Shown here: piece by piece, positions 25,109-33,523 of the stretch
Position numbering within the stretch: position 1 is the first letter of the stretch
Layout: every line of letters starts with the position of its first letter
DNA from: an uncultured Lachnobacterium sp.
Lineage (GTDB): Bacteria > Bacillota > Clostridia > Lachnospirales > Lachnospiraceae
Assembly (NCBI GenBank): GCA_900546625.1
Contig: URDU01000019.1
Span: 1 to 52,867 of the forward strand
DNA length: 52,867 bases
Direction: 5' to 3'
Translations under genes and position numbers: made by a program
Notes under the pieces: generated by a model
What the model was told of the DNA's origin: nothing
Databases searched by the model: none
The model's input: only the letters and a program-made list of their open reading frames with translations

Positions 25109-26803
25109 ATGATTAATAATAAAATAAGTGGCCACAATATGGTTGGCAGGGCTATGAATAGATTGGCTGGCAGGCTGACTGCTGTGGCGTTGACGGCAGC
25201 TATGGCAGTGTCGATGCTTGCGGGATGTGCTGCGGGTGGAAAGAATACCGAGACGGCAGCAAAGAAGGAATACAAGCCTTCTGCGATGGAGCAGATGAAT
25301 GCGAAAAATGATCCTAATGTGATTCAGGACAATTACAGGACCTGCTATGAGGTGTTCGTATACAGCTTTTTTGACAGTGACGGTGACGGCATTGGGGATT
25401 TAAAGGGACTTACAGAGAAGCTTGACTATATCGAGGGACTTGGCTGCAATGAAATCTGGATGATGCCTATTATGCCTTCTCCTTCATACCACAAGTATGA
25501 TATTACGGATTATATGAATATTGACAAGCAGTATGGTACTCTGGATGATTTTGATGCGCTTATTACGGAGTGTCACAAGCGAAACATCAATGTGATTATT
25601 GACTTTGTAATAAATCACACATCTAACGAGCATCCGTGGTTTAAGGCGGCTGCAGATTATATCAAGTCGCTTTCTGATGGGGCAGAGCCGGATTCTTCGG
25701 AATGTCCTTATGTTGATTACTATAATTTTAGCAAAACCAATACCGGAGGCTACAACCAGCTGCCGGGCACGAATTGGTATTACGAGTCACAGTTTGTAGA
25801 CAGCATGCCTGACCTTAACCTGCAGAGCGAAGCTGTAAGAGGGGAGATTGACAAGGTTACATCCTTCTGGCTTGACCGCGGCGTGGATGGCTTCAGACTG
25901 GATGCCGTGCTTTATTACAATAATAATAACCAGACTGAGACTATAGATGACCTCACATGGCTTGTGAACAATGTGAAGAGCAAAAAGGCCGATGCTTATA
26001 TGGTTGGTGAGGGCTGGACTACATACAGAGAGTATGCGAAGTACTATAAGAGTGGAATTGACAGTATGTTCAACTTTGATTTTTCACAGCAGGATGGGTA
26101 TATCGGAAGGGTGTTAAACGGTACAGCAAATCATGGTGCCAGCACATACGGCAATGCTTTGGTTGATGTGGAAAATGAGATAAAGAAGTATACAGACTCA
26201 TACATTGATGCACCGTTCTATACAAATCATGATATGGGACGCAGTGCAGGATACTACAACGGAGATAATGCCGAGGAGAAAACCAAGATGGCACAGGCCA
26301 TGAATCTTCTTATGCCCGGAAATGCTTTTCTGTATTATGGAGAGGAAATCGGCATGAGAGGCACAGCCAATGATGAGACGAAGCGTCTTGCCATGAGATG
26401 GAGCGGGGATTCAAAAGCTAAGGGAATGTGTGTGGGACCTCAGAATGCAGAAGAAACCGAGCAGACATACGATACACTTGATAAGCAGATGGAGGATCCA
26501 TACTCTATTTACAACTTTGTGAAGCAGACAATATCAATAAGAAATGCTTTCCCGGAGATAGCACGAGGTACAAATACCTTTGAAAAGGATCTGTCAAATG
26601 ATAATGTGTGTATATTCACAAGAGAGTACAATGGTGAGAAAGCAGTGCTTATATTTAATCCATCAAAGGATGAAGCAAGTGTGGATGTGTCATCGCTTGG
26701 AGTAAATGATGCTGTTGCAATGCTTCAGACTACAAAGAAAGCACCATCATATAAGGATGGAACGGCAAAGCTGCCGGCGTATTCGGTGCTTGTTTTGAAG
26801 TAA
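25109..26803 (+). CDS. Extracellular GH13 alpha-amylase-family lipoprotein
   Basis: A 564-residue alpha-amylase-family glycoside hydrolase. The signal peptide ends in the lipobox LAGC (Cys40), so the enzyme is tethered outside the cell where it would cut starch fragments for the adjacent importer. The barrel motifs are complete: 'DFVINH' (165-170), 'GFRLDAV' with the nucleophile D265, 'VGEGW' with acid/base E301, and 'TNHD' with D375. A calcium-type loop 'DSDGDGIGDLKG' is at 89-100. The C-terminal beta-domain ends in 'LPAYSVLVL'. Whether it is an amylase, neopullulanase or oligo-1,6-glucosidase cannot be settled here. The start uses AAAAGGAGTG; an in-frame TTG lies at 25052. Confidence 0.92.
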   Translation: MINNKISGHNMVGRAMNRLAGRLTAVALTAAMAVSMLAGCAAGGKNTETAAKKEYKPSAMEQMNAKNDPNVIQDNYRTCYEVFVYSFFDSDGDGIGDLKGLTEKLDYIEGLGCNEIWMMPIMPSPSYHKYDITDYMNIDKQYGTLDDFDALITECHKRNINVIIDFVINHTSNEHPWFKAAADYIKSLSDGAEPDSSECPYVDYYNFSKTNTGGYNQLPGTNWYYESQFVDSMPDLNLQSEAVRGEIDKVTSFWLDRGVDGFRLDAVLYYNNNNQTETIDDLTWLVNNVKSKKADAYMVGEGWTTYREYAKYYKSGIDSMFNFDFSQQDGYIGRVLNGTANHGASTYGNALVDVENEIKKYTDSYIDAPFYTNHDMGRSAGYYNGDNAEEKTKMAQAMNLLMPGNAFLYYGEEIGMRGTANDETKRLAMRWSGDSKAKGMCVGPQNAEETEQTYDTLDKQMEDPYSIYNFVKQTISIRNAFPEIARGTNTFEKDLSNDNVCIFTREYNGEKAVLIFNPSKDEASVDVSSLGVNDAVAMLQTTKKAPSYKDGTAKLPAYSVLVLK

Positions 26804-26860
26804 ACTATATTTGATGAGAATAAAATTTAATAGTTTAAAGGAATTTGAAGAAAAAATATG

Positions 26861-26885
26861 AAAACCGCCCGATGGGCGGTTTTTT
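26861..26885. terminator. Bidirectional terminator between amylase and plsC
   Basis: ACCGCCC (26864-26870) and GGGCGGT (26874-26880) with T-runs on both strands; it serves the convergent amylase and plsC genes. Confidence 0.9.
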
Positions 26886-26888
26886 CAG

Positions 26889-27620
26889 CTATACCATTTC
26901 ATGAAGCATATCTACAATCACTTCTCTGCAATGAGCTCCGAGATGCTTTTGTTCCTCTTTACTGAGTGCTGCAGGATCAATAGGAGTGCCATATCGGATA
27001 ACCACATGCCTCTTTTTGACCCATGGAAGGTGATCCTCGAATATTTCATTTGTTCCCATGATTGCCATTGGCACTATCTTGCATTTGCTCTTTGTGGCAA
27101 TCTTGAAAGTACCTTCCTTGAAAGACGCTACCTCTGTCAGGTCATCTTTGTTTTTGCAGCGTGTGCCCTCAGGAAATACACATATGCTGATGCCGGATTT
27201 GACCTGATCTATGGCTGCAAGCACAACCTTTAGTCCCTGCTTGATGTCATCGCGGTCCAAAAACAGGCAGTGCAGGCGCTTCATCCAGAGACCCAGCACC
27301 GGTATTTTTGCGATGCTTTGCTTTGAGATGTAGCCGGTTAAGCGTGGACATCGGGAGTAGGTGATTATGATGTCAAAGAAACTACGGTGATTTCCTATAT
27401 ATAGTACAGCCTCGTCCTTTGGCACATTTTCCTCCCCTATAAATTCAATGTCTGCTCCGCTTAGGAATATGATGACACGGAAAGCCCACTGTACCAGGCG
27501 AAGCTGTGCCATATCGGCCCATGCCGGGGCAAATTTGTGTATTATCCACATGGCTCCGAGCACCGGAAGACCGAGCAGCAGATAGAAAAATACGAATATT
27601 ACGATTAAAACTGAACGCAT
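26889..27620 (-). CDS. plsC: 1-acyl-sn-glycerol-3-phosphate acyltransferase
   Basis: A 243-residue membrane enzyme that adds the second acyl chain in phosphatidic acid synthesis. An N-terminal membrane segment (residues about 3-25) is followed by the acyltransferase signature: NHRSFFD (the HX4D site, about residues 77-83), 'LFLDRDDIKQG', and FPEGTR (about 150-155). Length is usual for the family. It is transcribed alone, convergent with the amylase gene and divergent from the PrcB-like lipoprotein. Confidence 0.92.
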   Translation of the reverse strand: MRSVLIVIFVFFYLLLGLPVLGAMWIIHKFAPAWADMAQLRLVQWAFRVIIFLSGADIEFIGEENVPKDEAVLYIGNHRSFFDIIITYSRCPRLTGYISKQSIAKIPVLGLWMKRLHCLFLDRDDIKQGLKVVLAAIDQVKSGISICVFPEGTRCKNKDDLTEVASFKEGTFKIATKSKCKIVPMAIMGTNEIFEDHLPWVKKRHVVIRYGTPIDPAALSKEEQKHLGAHCREVIVDMLHEMV

Positions 27621-27681
27621 ATTTGACCTCTCTTTTTCATAATATAAAATGTAATGTAACTATTCAGAACCATTGAGAATA

Positions 27682-27724
27682 AAAAAGCTGATGCGTCATG
27701 CTTGCATGTAAGCAACAGCTTTTT
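27682..27724. terminator. Hairpin with T-runs on both strands between plsC and the PrcB-like gene
   Basis: AAAAAGCTG-A-TGC and GCA-A-CAGCTTTTT make a 12-bp stem. Both neighbours start away from it, so it does not end a visible gene and may act as an attenuator or insulator in one of the leaders. Confidence 0.5.
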
Positions 27725-27761
27725 GGTTCTAAAGGTGGTTTCGAATAATTACTGATATTAT

Positions 27762-27783
27762 ATCATATCATAAGCGATATGAT
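27762..27783. promoter_or_regulatory. Inverted repeat just upstream of the PrcB-like gene
   Basis: ATCATATC (27762-27769) and GATATGAT (27776-27783) are perfect complements around 6 bases, ending 18 bases before the start codon. A candidate operator or RNA stem. Confidence 0.35.
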
Positions 27784-27800
27784 AAGAAAGAGAGGAAAAA

Positions 27801-28229
27801 ATGTCAGAAAAATTGAGAAAAATTCTGGTGATGGCTGCAGGTGTGCTTGTGATATTGGAAACGACAGTGATTTCGGGCTGCCGCGCAAATATTTCAGGCA
27901 CGGAGAGTGACAGGATGGTTGAGTACACGGTGATTTGCGGGGATGAAATCCCGGAGGAGTTTAAAAAGCAGATAAATGAAAACAAGGCAAAGGCGATGAA
28001 GCTGACGTACAAGGATGATGAATATTTATACATAGCGGAAGGCTTTGGCACAAAGGAGACAGGTGGCTACAGCATTACGGTTAACCAGTTTTATGTGAAG
28101 GATAAGGCGATGTATTTTGATACACGCCTGATAGCCCCGGATAAGGGCGAGAAGGTCAGCAATCAGGCGAGTTATCCGTATATAGTAATAAAGACGGAAT
28201 TGAGTGAAATGCCTGTTGTGTTTGAGTGA
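27801..28229 (+). CDS. PrcB-like domain lipoprotein
   Basis: A 142-residue exported protein. The signal segment ends at a lipobox-like ISGC (Cys27). The rest resembles the PrcB C-terminal domain, including 'GTKETGGYSITVNQFYVKD' and the closing 'SYPYIVIKTEL'. PrcB in treponemes is an accessory subunit of a surface protease, but that partner is not encoded nearby, so the function is open. AAAGAGAGGAA precedes the ATG. It appears to be a single-gene unit. Confidence 0.65.
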   Translation: MSEKLRKILVMAAGVLVILETTVISGCRANISGTESDRMVEYTVICGDEIPEEFKKQINENKAKAMKLTYKDDEYLYIAEGFGTKETGGYSITVNQFYVKDKAMYFDTRLIAPDKGEKVSNQASYPYIVIKTELSEMPVVFE

Positions 28230-28510
28230 AAATTTCGTAAATTGTGTTAAAAGTTGCGAAAAAACTGACAATCAGTACTAATGCCCTATTGCTATCACTG
28301 CGATACTTTGCTATAGTAAAGTTACTAGATATTGTGGTGACATATTTATATATTCAAATATATTGATTGATATAATTGTTGATTAATTTGACCTGTTTTA
28401 TATTTATACAGAGATTGATTTCATATATATGACACCGTCGTTACAATACTGGTTACCATGAGGACTATAGTTATGTGCCAGTGGGCATACCCACAATAAG
28501 GAGGCTTAAA

Positions 28511-28753
28511 ATGGAACAGACAGAAATTAGAAAAGTCAGAGCATCGATTCACCAGCAGTGTGGCAACAGGGTAAAAATCCAGCAGGATCTCGGTCGCAAC
28601 AAGGTTGACATCCAGGAGGGGGTTATTCAGCAGGCATACCCAAGTGTGTTTACGGTTCTGATAGATGATGAGTTTGAGCAGAATCCGCCACAGCTCTTAT
28701 CTTTCACCTACACTGATGTGATTACAAAGGATATAAGGATGCAGCTTTGCTAG
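28511..28753 (+). CDS. veg: Veg family protein
   Basis: An 80-residue protein of the Veg family (DUF1021). The signature 'VRASIHQQCGNRVKIQQDLGRNKVDIQEGVIQQAYPSVFTV' (residues about 8-48) and the end 'SFTYTDVITKDIRM' leave little doubt. In Bacillus, Veg is abundant in growing cells and affects biofilm gene expression; its molecular role is not well settled. The start is set by AAGGAGG at 28499-28505, right after a small GTGGG-CATA-CCCAC hairpin. An earlier in-frame codon at 28475 is discounted. Confidence 0.93.
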   Translation: MEQTEIRKVRASIHQQCGNRVKIQQDLGRNKVDIQEGVIQQAYPSVFTVLIDDEFEQNPPQLLSFTYTDVITKDIRMQLC

Positions 28754-28763
28754 TATCATGAAG

Positions 28764-28790
28764 TAAAGATGTTACATCTTTATTATAATG
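28764..28790 (+). terminator. Probable terminator after veg
   Basis: TAAAGATG (28764-28771), loop TTA, CATCTTTA (28775-28782), followed by a weak T/A-rich tail. Confidence 0.5.
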
Positions 28791-28877
28791 ATAATGAATT
28801 TAAATATTTGCATCTGCATAAAGTTACTCCATCTTGAATATGTATTTTATATACATATTTGAAGTGGGGTATTTTTT

Positions 28878-30452
28878 ATGGAATTAATTACACAAAAAAT
28901 CAGACAATGCATAGAAAAGGTAAAGGATATGTCGCAGGTTGGCTTCGACAGGGATTATGTCATAAAGGACAACAAGCCTGATGTTTCCAAAGTGGTTTGC
29001 CAGAACGGGCAGGTAAAGCTTGATGAGATAAAAGCGTCAGGCGAGAATATCTGGCTGAGTGGAAGCATTGAATTCGAAGTGCTGTATACGAGAGAGGAAG
29101 TTTTTGAAGGCGATGAGCCGGATGAAAATATCGGCGGAAACAGAGTGGAGCATATAAAGGATGCAATACCGTTTCAGGAGAAGCTTGTGCTTCAAGGAGT
29201 CTGCGAGAAGGATACGGTTCGTGTGTATACCGGGCTTGATGAGCTTACGGTTGGGGTTATCAATTCGCGAAAGCTCTCGGTCAGAGGCATTATAAGCGTG
29301 GAGCTTTATGGAGAGAGGGAAGAAAATCTTGAGGTTGCACAAAGGATTGATGACAAGGACGTGGAGCAGCTTATGGGGCAGATGAAGGTGCTTAAGCTTG
29401 ACAGTGTTGTAAGGGATATTGTCAGAATTAAAAATGTCGTCACCTTGCCAAAGACCAAGCCGAATATATGCAAGCTCATATCAAGTCTTGTTGATATGAG
29501 AAATCTGGAGTATACATACGAGCGTGACCATATTACACTGACAGGCGAGTGCCATGCGTGTATAGTGTATCTGAGTGAAGAACAGGAAATTTGCTGCTTT
29601 GAGGTGCAGGAGGGGTTTTCAAATGAAATACGCTGCGAGGGTGATAATGCCGGAAATATTGCCTGGCTTCGCACACAGCCTGCCATGCATCAGGTTGAGG
29701 CGGAAAATGATTACGACGGAGAGCTCAGGCAGCTTTCGATTGAGGCAGCACTTGCGGTGGATGGAAAGGTCTGGAGTGAGGAAACAGTAGAGGTGCTCAA
29801 TGACATGTACAGCGTATCATGTCCGGTAAAACCTGTGTTTGAAAATATGAAGGTATGCAGCCTTCTTATGAAAAATGACACAAAATGCCGTATTTTGGAG
29901 CAGTTGTACAGAGAAAACAGCAAAAAGAGAATTTTAAGAATATGCGGTACAAAAACGCAGGCCGCTATTGCACAGATAAAAAATGCAGACACAGGAATTA
30001 TTGTGTCAGGTGTATTGCAGGTGAACTGTGTGAATATTGTGGAGGACGATGGCTGTCCGATAGAGATGCATACAGACTCTGTGCCGTTTGAACAGTTTGT
30101 TGAGATACCCGGCATGGACGCCAACACCTGCTGCGAGGTAAATCTGCAGGTAGACCAGGTGCAGGTCAATCTACTTGACAACAGCGAATATGAAATTAAG
30201 GGTGTTGTCAGCATAAACGCTATTGCCCTGCAGCAGGATGAAGTGTCAGTCATAACATCGGTGGAGCAGGAAAAGAACGCGCCTGAAACTGAGGCTGAAG
30301 CAGCTCTGGTCGGCTATATAGTACAGAAGGATGATAAAATGTGGGACATTGCAAAAAGATACCGCACCACTGTTGAAAACATAATGGAAATAAATGCTCT
30401 GACATCAGATAGCATCAAGCCTGATGACAGACTTATAATAGCGCGGATGTGA
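28878..30452 (+). CDS. SPOCS (DUF3794) and LysM protein, SipL-like
   Basis: A 524-residue protein with repeated SPOCS/DUF3794 domains (about residues 35-125, 180-300 and 340-450) and a C-terminal LysM domain (about 475-523: 'GYIVQKDDKMWDIAKRYRTT' then 'IMEINALTSDSIKPDDRLII'). This is the architecture of SipL, the Clostridioides protein that binds SpoIVA through its LysM and is needed to assemble the spore coat around the forespore. The gene is alone, with only a weak GTGGGG ribosome site, consistent with stage-specific expression. The sporulation role is inferred from family. Confidence 0.88.
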   Translation: MELITQKIRQCIEKVKDMSQVGFDRDYVIKDNKPDVSKVVCQNGQVKLDEIKASGENIWLSGSIEFEVLYTREEVFEGDEPDENIGGNRVEHIKDAIPFQEKLVLQGVCEKDTVRVYTGLDELTVGVINSRKLSVRGIISVELYGEREENLEVAQRIDDKDVEQLMGQMKVLKLDSVVRDIVRIKNVVTLPKTKPNICKLISSLVDMRNLEYTYERDHITLTGECHACIVYLSEEQEICCFEVQEGFSNEIRCEGDNAGNIAWLRTQPAMHQVEAENDYDGELRQLSIEAALAVDGKVWSEETVEVLNDMYSVSCPVKPVFENMKVCSLLMKNDTKCRILEQLYRENSKKRILRICGTKTQAAIAQIKNADTGIIVSGVLQVNCVNIVEDDGCPIEMHTDSVPFEQFVEIPGMDANTCCEVNLQVDQVQVNLLDNSEYEIKGVVSINAIALQQDEVSVITSVEQEKNAPETEAEAALVGYIVQKDDKMWDIAKRYRTTVENIMEINALTSDSIKPDDRLIIARM

Positions 30453-30515
30453 ATCATAAATTAGGGGCAAAATACCTTTTGACCCTCATATCATTATATA
30501 AAATGTGGAAAATTA

Positions 30516-30527
30516 TGTAAATTTACA
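30516..30527. promoter_or_regulatory. Perfect 12-bp palindrome upstream of the NlpC/P60 gene
   Basis: TGTAAATTTACA lies 111 bases before the start codon. It could be an operator for a wall-stress or other regulator; none can be named. Confidence 0.3.
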
Positions 30528-30638
30528 AAAAGATGTGGAAAAAAGATTCATTTTGTGCGATAATATATCCGAATGTATATTGAACGTAAATTGTGGAAGG
30601 TAAGGTCAATATGACCGTCGTATTACAGGAGGAATAAA

Positions 30639-31910
30639 ATGAATCAGAAATGGACACGTGCTATATGTACTGTGTTAACATCGGCACTCGTTTTTACAGG
30701 ACCGGCAGTAGAGGGCACTACATTTAGCGGATACATAAACAGTGGACTTGAGAAGGTATATGCCAAGACACAGAAGCAGAAGGATGCAGAAAAGAAGAAG
30801 TCACAGGCTGAGCAGGATCTCAAGGATAAGAAGAATGAGATTAATGGTCTAAAGGATCAGCAGCAGACTACTGCTGATGATATAAAGAATAAATCCGCAA
30901 AGCTTGATGAGATTCTTGCAGCACAAAAGAAGCTTCAGGCAGATATCACAAGCAAACAGGCAGAGATAGAGCAGAATCAGAAGGATCTTGCAGCAGCTCA
31001 GGAAAAGCAGCAGGAGCAGTATGACGCCATGAAGAAGCGTATACAGTTCATGTATGAAAACAGCGCTGAGGACAATATCTGGACAGCAATTATTGAGTCA
31101 AATGGCATCACAGATATGCTCAATCGTATAGAGTACGTGTCAGATGTATATGATTCGGATCGTGCTCTTATGGATTCTTATCAGGCAGCAGTTGAGCAGG
31201 TGAAGGAGATTGGTACTAAGCTTGACAACGACATGAATGAGCTCACAGCCATGCAGGATGACTATGAGAAGCAGCAGGCAGATGTCGAGGCGGCTATAGT
31301 AGCTCTTGAAAACCAGAAGGAGCAGTATGCAAGCCAGATAGCTCAGGCACAGCAGCAGGCAGAGAATTATCAGAATATCATTACGGCACAGGGCAAAATC
31401 ATTCAAGAGCAGGAAGCAGCGGCAGCAGCTGCAGCAGCGGCCGCTGCCAGAGCGGACAGCTCATCAGGCGGTTCAAGCTATGATGGTGGTGGAGCCGGCA
31501 AGGGTGGAAGCATTGACAGTAACTATGCATCAGGCGGTGGAAAGAACCCGAGTCCTTCAACAGGAGTTTCAGGAAGCAGTGTAGTATCATACGCTATGCA
31601 GTTTGTGGGCAACCCATATGTATGGGGTGGAAACAGTCTTACAAACGGTGTAGACTGCTCAGGCTTTGTACATGAGGTATATGCACATTTTGGTATCAGC
31701 ACACCGAGATATTCACAGGCATTTAAGACTGTGGGACAGGCTGTATCCTTCGATAATATACAGCCGGGTGACGTAGTGGTATATCCGGGACATGTAGCTA
31801 TATATGCAGGTGGTGGTGTTATAGTGGAGGCACAGTCCACAAAGGCAGGAATCACAGCAAACAGAAGCGTACAGTGTCATACAATACTTGCTATACGACG
31901 TCTTGTATAG
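30639..31910 (+). CDS. Secreted NlpC/P60 peptidoglycan hydrolase with coiled coil
   Basis: A 423-residue secreted protein. A signal peptide (residues 1-26 or so; 'VFTGPAVEG') is followed by a long coiled coil (about 40-260), a short Ala run, a Gly/Ser linker, and a C-terminal NlpC/P60 peptidase (about 310-423) with 'NGVDCSGFVHEVYAHFG' (catalytic Cys), 'PGHVAIYAG' (catalytic His) and 'IVEAQ'. The arrangement matches CwlO/PcsB-type cell-wall endopeptidases, which in other Firmicutes are switched on by FtsEX through the coiled coil. AGGAGGAATAAA precedes the ATG. Confidence 0.93.
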   Translation: MNQKWTRAICTVLTSALVFTGPAVEGTTFSGYINSGLEKVYAKTQKQKDAEKKKSQAEQDLKDKKNEINGLKDQQQTTADDIKNKSAKLDEILAAQKKLQADITSKQAEIEQNQKDLAAAQEKQQEQYDAMKKRIQFMYENSAEDNIWTAIIESNGITDMLNRIEYVSDVYDSDRALMDSYQAAVEQVKEIGTKLDNDMNELTAMQDDYEKQQADVEAAIVALENQKEQYASQIAQAQQQAENYQNIITAQGKIIQEQEAAAAAAAAAAARADSSSGGSSYDGGGAGKGGSIDSNYASGGGKNPSPSTGVSGSSVVSYAMQFVGNPYVWGGNSLTNGVDCSGFVHEVYAHFGISTPRYSQAFKTVGQAVSFDNIQPGDVVVYPGHVAIYAGGGVIVEAQSTKAGITANRSVQCHTILAIRRLV

Positions 31911-31919
31911 GATGGTTAG

Positions 31920-31960
31920 GAGCCGATAAGTATATTTATTATACTTACCGGCTCTTTTTA
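31920..31960 (+). terminator. Strong terminator after the NlpC/P60 gene
   Basis: GAGCCG-A-TAAGTATA pairs with TATACTTA-C-CGGCTC around a 5-base loop, then TTTTT. Confidence 0.92.
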
Positions 31961-31997
31961 TTTTTACCACAAAGTACTGAATTGTTACCAATAAAGT

Positions 31998-32272
31998 AAG
32001 GGGCGTAAGACGCGGACATGCCACCAACCGCAAGGGGCTCTCAATGCGCTAACGCTATGCTGTCAAGAGGCTGTACGAATTATGCCTGTATGGTTTTCTA
32101 TGTTCGACGAAACCGGCTTTTATGCGCCGTCCATGGCGCATAACACCTTGCCCTGCCGTCCATGGCAGGACATTTCTGGGTTCCATGTGCATAATTCTAC
32201 AGACTCTAAACAGCTCCGCTAGTCGCTTATTGAGAGCCCCTTGCGGCTGGAGGCATGTCCGTGTCTTACGCT
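31998..32272. repeat. 275-bp branched palindromic element
   Basis: The left arm (GCGTAAGACGCGGACATGCC, 32004-32023, on through CCGCAAGGGGCTCTCAA to TATGCCTGTATGG) pairs with the right arm (32184-32270). The tip holds two clean hairpins with the same hexaloop: TATGCGCC-GTCCAT-GGCGCATA (32121-32142) and CCTGCC-GTCCAT-GGCAGG (32153-32170), plus GGTTT...GAAACC at 32092-32113. No coding sense. It occupies most of the 510-base gap before yqeY. It could be a mobile palindromic unit or a structured RNA. Confidence 0.7.
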
Positions 32273-32420
32273 ACGACACAATGTTAGTAACCGTCAAAAA
32301 CTCCTTGCAATAAACGATAGCAATTTTTGCACATAAGGTGTATTATAGAAGCAGACGGCACCAATTCGCACAAAACGAACTAGCAAGCCTGTAAATAAAG
32401 AAAAGCAGGAGGAACAAACC

Positions 32421-32861
32421 ATGCAGATGGAACAATTACAAAAAGACATGATTGCAGCAATGAAAGCAAGAGACAAGGTAAGAAAGGATGCTATATCCTC
32501 TCTTGTATCGGCAGCCAAAAAGGCGGCAATAGATGAGGGCTGCAGAGACAATATACCGGAGGAGCTTGTCAACAAGGTCATCCTGAAGGAAATGAAATCC
32601 GTGAAGGAGCAGATTGACACATGTCCTGCCACAAGAACAGATCTGCTTGATGAGTACAATACCAGATATGCAATCTTTGAGGAGTACGCTCCTGCAATGA
32701 TGTCGGCAGAAGAGGTAGAAAAGGAGCTCACAGAGCAGTTCTCAGATGTAATCGCAACAGGAAACAAAGGACAGATAATGAAGGCAGTCATGCCGCATTT
32801 CAAGGGCAAGGCTGACGGAAAGGTTATAAATCAGGTGGTTGCAAAGCTTTGCGCAAAATAA
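32421..32861 (+). CDS. yqeY: GatB/YqeY domain protein
   Basis: A 146-residue protein of the YqeY family: 'LQKDMIAAMKARDKVRKDAISSLVSAAKKAAIDEG' at the start, 'YAPAMMSAEEVEKELTEQF' in the middle, and 'GQIMKAVMPHFKGKADGKVINQVVAKL' at the end. The domain resembles the tail domain of GatB, which binds tRNA, but the free protein's role is not established. AGGAGG precedes the ATG. The last 13 bases overlap the next gene, indicating coupling. Confidence 0.93.
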   Translation: MQMEQLQKDMIAAMKARDKVRKDAISSLVSAAKKAAIDEGCRDNIPEELVNKVILKEMKSVKEQIDTCPATRTDLLDEYNTRYAIFEEYAPAMMSAEEVEKELTEQFSDVIATGNKGQIMKAVMPHFKGKADGKVINQVVAKLCAK

Positions 32862-33511
32862 GAAAACACATCACAACAATTATACTTGCAGTGCTGGCTG
32901 TCGTAGCCGGCGTGTATGCATATAATTATCATGATATGAAGCAGAATATTGTATACAATGAGCATCTGGATGACGTGGCTGTCACTGTGAATGGGAAAGA
33001 GCTGACATTGCGAGATATGGCATTTTATGTGGCATATGAGGAGATGAATGTCGAGAAGCAGGCCCTTGTGTATGATTCCGATAATCCAAACAAATATTGG
33101 AATATCCACACAAACGGTGAGTTTGTCCGTGTTACAGCGCGTAAAGCAGCTATGTCCATGGCCATTCATGATGAGATATTTTATGAGCTGGCAAAAAAAG
33201 AGAGCATTACACTTACTGATGACGAGAAAGAAGCTTTGAAAAATTCCGAGAAGGACTTCTGGTATGATTTGTCTGATATAGATGGCGCAAAGAAGCTTGG
33301 AGTCGAAAAAAGTGATATTTACTCGTCCATGGAAAAGTCTGCGATAGCCCGGAAATATCAGGAAATATATGCAGGGCTTGACAATGCCGAGATAACGGAT
33401 TATGATTTCTCGGGAGGCAGATATAAGAAGCTGCTGGAGAAAAATAACTATAAAATAAAAGAAAAAGTGTGGAAAAGAGTCGATATGGGAAACGTTACTC
33501 TTGATCACTAG
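32849..33511 (+). CDS. Membrane-anchored SurA/trigger-factor-like protein without isomerase domain
   Basis: A 220-residue protein with an N-terminal membrane segment (residues about 7-25) and an extracellular helical part that begins 'VAVTVNGKELTLRDMAFYV', the usual opening of SurA/PrsA-type chaperones. 'SITLTDDEKEAL' is also typical of that fold. The peptidyl-prolyl isomerase domain is absent. It starts at a TTG overlapping the yqeY end, with only a weak ribosome site (AGGTGG), so it probably relies on coupling. Likely an extracytoplasmic chaperone-like protein; function unproven. Confidence 0.6.
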   Translation: MRKIRKHITTIILAVLAVVAGVYAYNYHDMKQNIVYNEHLDDVAVTVNGKELTLRDMAFYVAYEEMNVEKQALVYDSDNPNKYWNIHTNGEFVRVTARKAAMSMAIHDEIFYELAKKESITLTDDEKEALKNSEKDFWYDLSDIDGAKKLGVEKSDIYSSMEKSAIARKYQEIYAGLDNAEITDYDFSGGRYKKLLEKNNYKIKEKVWKRVDMGNVTLDH

Positions 33512-33523
33512 AAAGAAGATTTT

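Noticed and set aside
32831..33508. 225-codon hydrophobic frame opposite the SurA-like gene
   Set aside because: It covers almost the same stretch, but the plus-strand frame is coupled to yqeY and reads as a sensible anchored protein.
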